Position numbers and translations under genes: made by a program | The notes under the pieces: model-generated | The model's input: the letters and a program-made list of their open reading frames with translations, nothing else | Databases searched by the model: none | What the model was told of the DNA's origin: nothing | Part shown: positions 9,001 to 10,346 of the stretch, one piece after another | How the letters are laid out: every line of letters begins with the position of its first letter | Numbering within the stretch: the first letter of the stretch is position 1 | Assembly: GCA_023423675.1 (NCBI GenBank) | Contig: JAFAFD010000229.1 | Coordinates: 1-10,346, forward strand | Length of the DNA stretch: 10,346 bases | Direction of reading: 5' to 3' | Origin: Pseudomonadota bacterium | GTDB taxonomy: Bacteria > Pseudomonadota > Gammaproteobacteria > Xanthomonadales > Xanthomonadaceae

Positions 9001-10346
9001 ATGTTGGAAGCCTACCGCCACCACGTCGCCGAGCGCGCTGCGCTTGGCATCCCGCCGCTGCCGCTGAGCGCGCAGCAGACGGCCGATGTCATCGAGCTGC
9101 TGAAGAACCCGCCGCAGGGCGAGGCCGAGTTCCTGCTCGACCTGCTGACCCACCGCGTGCCGGCCGGCGTCGACGATGCTGCCAAAGTCAAAGCCTCGTA
9201 CCTGGCGGCCATCGCCCTGGGCAGCGAGCAGAACCCGCTGATCAGCCGCGAGCGCGCCACCGAACTGCTGGGCACCATGCTCGGCGGTTACAACGTCGCC
9301 CCGCTGGTGCAGCTGCTGGACGACGCCAGCGTTGGCACCATCGCCGCTGATGGCCTGAAGAAGACCCTGCTGGTCTTCGATGCCTTCCATGACGTTCAGG
9401 AAAAGGCCAAGGCGGGCAACGCCAACGCCCAGTCCGTGCTGCAGAGCTGGGCCGATGCCGAATGGTTCACCAGCAACCCGGAAGTGCCGCAGAGCCTGAC
9501 CGTCACCGTGTTCAAGGTGCCGGGCGAAACCAACACCGACGACCTGTCGCCGGCCCCGGACGCGACCACCCGCCCTGACATTCCGATGCACGCCCTGGCG
9601 ATGCTGAAGAACAAGCGCGACGATGCGGCGTTCACCCCGGAAGAAGATGGCAAGCGCGGTCCGATCCAGCAGATCCTGTCGCTGAAGGACAAGGGCCACC
9701 TGGTTGCCTACGTGGGCGACGTGGTCGGTACCGGTTCCTCGCGCAAGTCGGCCACCAACAGCGTGCTGTGGTGGACCGGCGATGACATTCCGTTCATCCC
9801 GAACAAGCGCGCCGGTGGCGTCTGCCTGGGCGGCAAGATCGCCCCGATCTTCTACAACACCATGGAAGATGCCGGCGCCCTGCCGATCGAGCTGGACGTT
9901 TCGCAGATGGAGCACGGCGACGTGATCGAGCTGCGTCCGTACGACGGCAAGGCACTGAAGAACGGCGAAGTGATCGCCGAGTTCGAAGTGAAGAGCGACG
10001 TGCTGTTCGACGAAGTGCGCGCCGGTGGCCGCATTCCGCTGATCATCGGCCGTGGCCTGACCGGCAAGGCGCGTGAAGCGCTGGGCCTGGCCCCGACCGA
10101 CCTGTTCCGCCTGCCGGTGCAGCCGGCCGACAACGGCAAGGGCTTCTCGCTGGCGCAGAAGATGGTCGGCCGCGCCTGTGGCCTGGCCGAAGGCCAGGGC
10201 ATGCGCCCGGGCACCTACTGCGAACCGAAGATGACCTCGGTCGGCTCGCAGGACACCACCGGCCCGATGACCCGTGACGAGCTGAAGGACCTGGCCTGCC
10301 TGGGCTTCTCGGCCGACCTGGTGATGCAGTCGTTCTGCCACACCGC
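9001..10346 (+). CDS. acnB: Aconitate hydratase B, N-terminal half (cut by window edge)
   Basis: The first 448 residues of AcnB (full length about 860) are open to the window edge. AcnB is the main TCA-cycle aconitase of many gamma-proteobacteria and can also act as an iron- and oxidation-sensing RNA-binding protein. Residues 1-~155 are the HEAT-like helical domain unique to AcnB (MLEAYRHHVAERAALGIPPL). Residues ~160-370 are the swivel domain, with ETNTDDLSPAPDA (176-188) and the active-site loop GDVVGTGSSRKSATNS (239-254). Residues from ~385 begin the cluster-binding core, with YCEPKMTSVGSQDTTGP (406-422). The three cluster cysteines lie beyond the window. GGGAG (8991-8995) is 5 nt before the ATG. 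All seven Tyr codons are TAC, matching the right-hand block. Only 41 bp separate it from vapC; that gap holds a T-tract but no clear hairpin or promoter. Confidence 0.96.
   Translation, partial: MLEAYRHHVAERAALGIPPLPLSAQQTADVIELLKNPPQGEAEFLLDLLTHRVPAGVDDAAKVKASYLAAIALGSEQNPLISRERATELLGTMLGGYNVAPLVQLLDDASVGTIAADGLKKTLLVFDAFHDVQEKAKAGNANAQSVLQSWADAEWFTSNPEVPQSLTVTVFKVPGETNTDDLSPAPDATTRPDIPMHALAMLKNKRDDAAFTPEEDGKRGPIQQILSLKDKGHLVAYVGDVVGTGSSRKSATNSVLWWTGDDIPFIPNKRAGGVCLGGKIAPIFYNTMEDAGALPIELDVSQMEHGDVIELRPYDGKALKNGEVIAEFEVKSDVLFDEVRAGGRIPLIIGRGLTGKAREALGLAPTDLFRLPVQPADNGKGFSLAQKMVGRACGLAEGQGMRPGTYCEPKMTSVGSQDTTGPMTRDELKDLACLGFSADLVMQSFCHT

Noticed and set aside
8920..10341. A 473-codon open frame on the minus strand opposite acnB
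   Set aside because: The plus strand encodes clear AcnB with intact motifs throughout; the reverse frame has low-complexity composition and no domain.

Overview
The window looks like DNA from two bacterial sources joined inside one gene. From about 1690 to the right end it reads as a gamma-proteobacterium of the Xanthomonadaceae, most likely Stenotrophomonas: the first 518 or so residues of AcnA and the whole visible part of AcnB have that character, tyrosine is almost always TAC, and the intergenic region carries GTAG-headed hairpins of the SMAG type known from Stenotrophomonas maltophilia. From about 1675 to the left end it reads as an alpha-proteobacterium of the sphingomonad group: the last ~390 residues of AcnA end in the sphingomonad style, tyrosine is almost always TAT, and the genes that follow (a small membrane protein and a cyclase-family hydrolase) are typical sphingomonad neighbours. 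The species assignments come from remembered protein families and codon use; no search was run.

Layout. 1-165 (-): start of a cyclase-family hydrolase, cut by the window edge. 162-419 (-): 85-residue membrane protein whose stop overlaps the next start (ATGA). 432-463: strong intrinsic terminator of acnA. 499-3234 (-): acnA, a hybrid ORF with its junction at 1675-1687. 3235-3445: acnA leader and an imperfect inverted repeat. 3446-7924 (-): a 1492-residue orphan protein that looks like a secreted effector or toxin, with a DUF6543 (dermonecrotic-toxin-like) central part and a C-terminal Stv-like domain. 7925-8297: spacer with a GC palindrome and two tandem SMAG hairpins. 8275-8313: vapB promoter and overlapping operator palindrome. 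8330-8554 (+) vapB and 8561-8959 (+) vapC: a toxin-antitoxin pair. 9001-10346 (+): acnB, cut by the right edge.

How it fits together. AcnA and AcnB are the two aconitases of the TCA cycle. On the Stenotrophomonas side they are transcribed away from each other, and the stretch between them holds accessory cargo: the giant effector-like gene and vapBC. vapC ends only 41 bp before acnB on the same strand, so the toxin-antitoxin promoter may feed acnB. The effector-like gene reads toward acnA. No secretion apparatus or obvious immunity gene is visible. The acnA hybrid is in frame and keeps all aconitase cluster cysteines. An assembly join at a conserved motif is the simplest explanation, and real recombination is the alternative.
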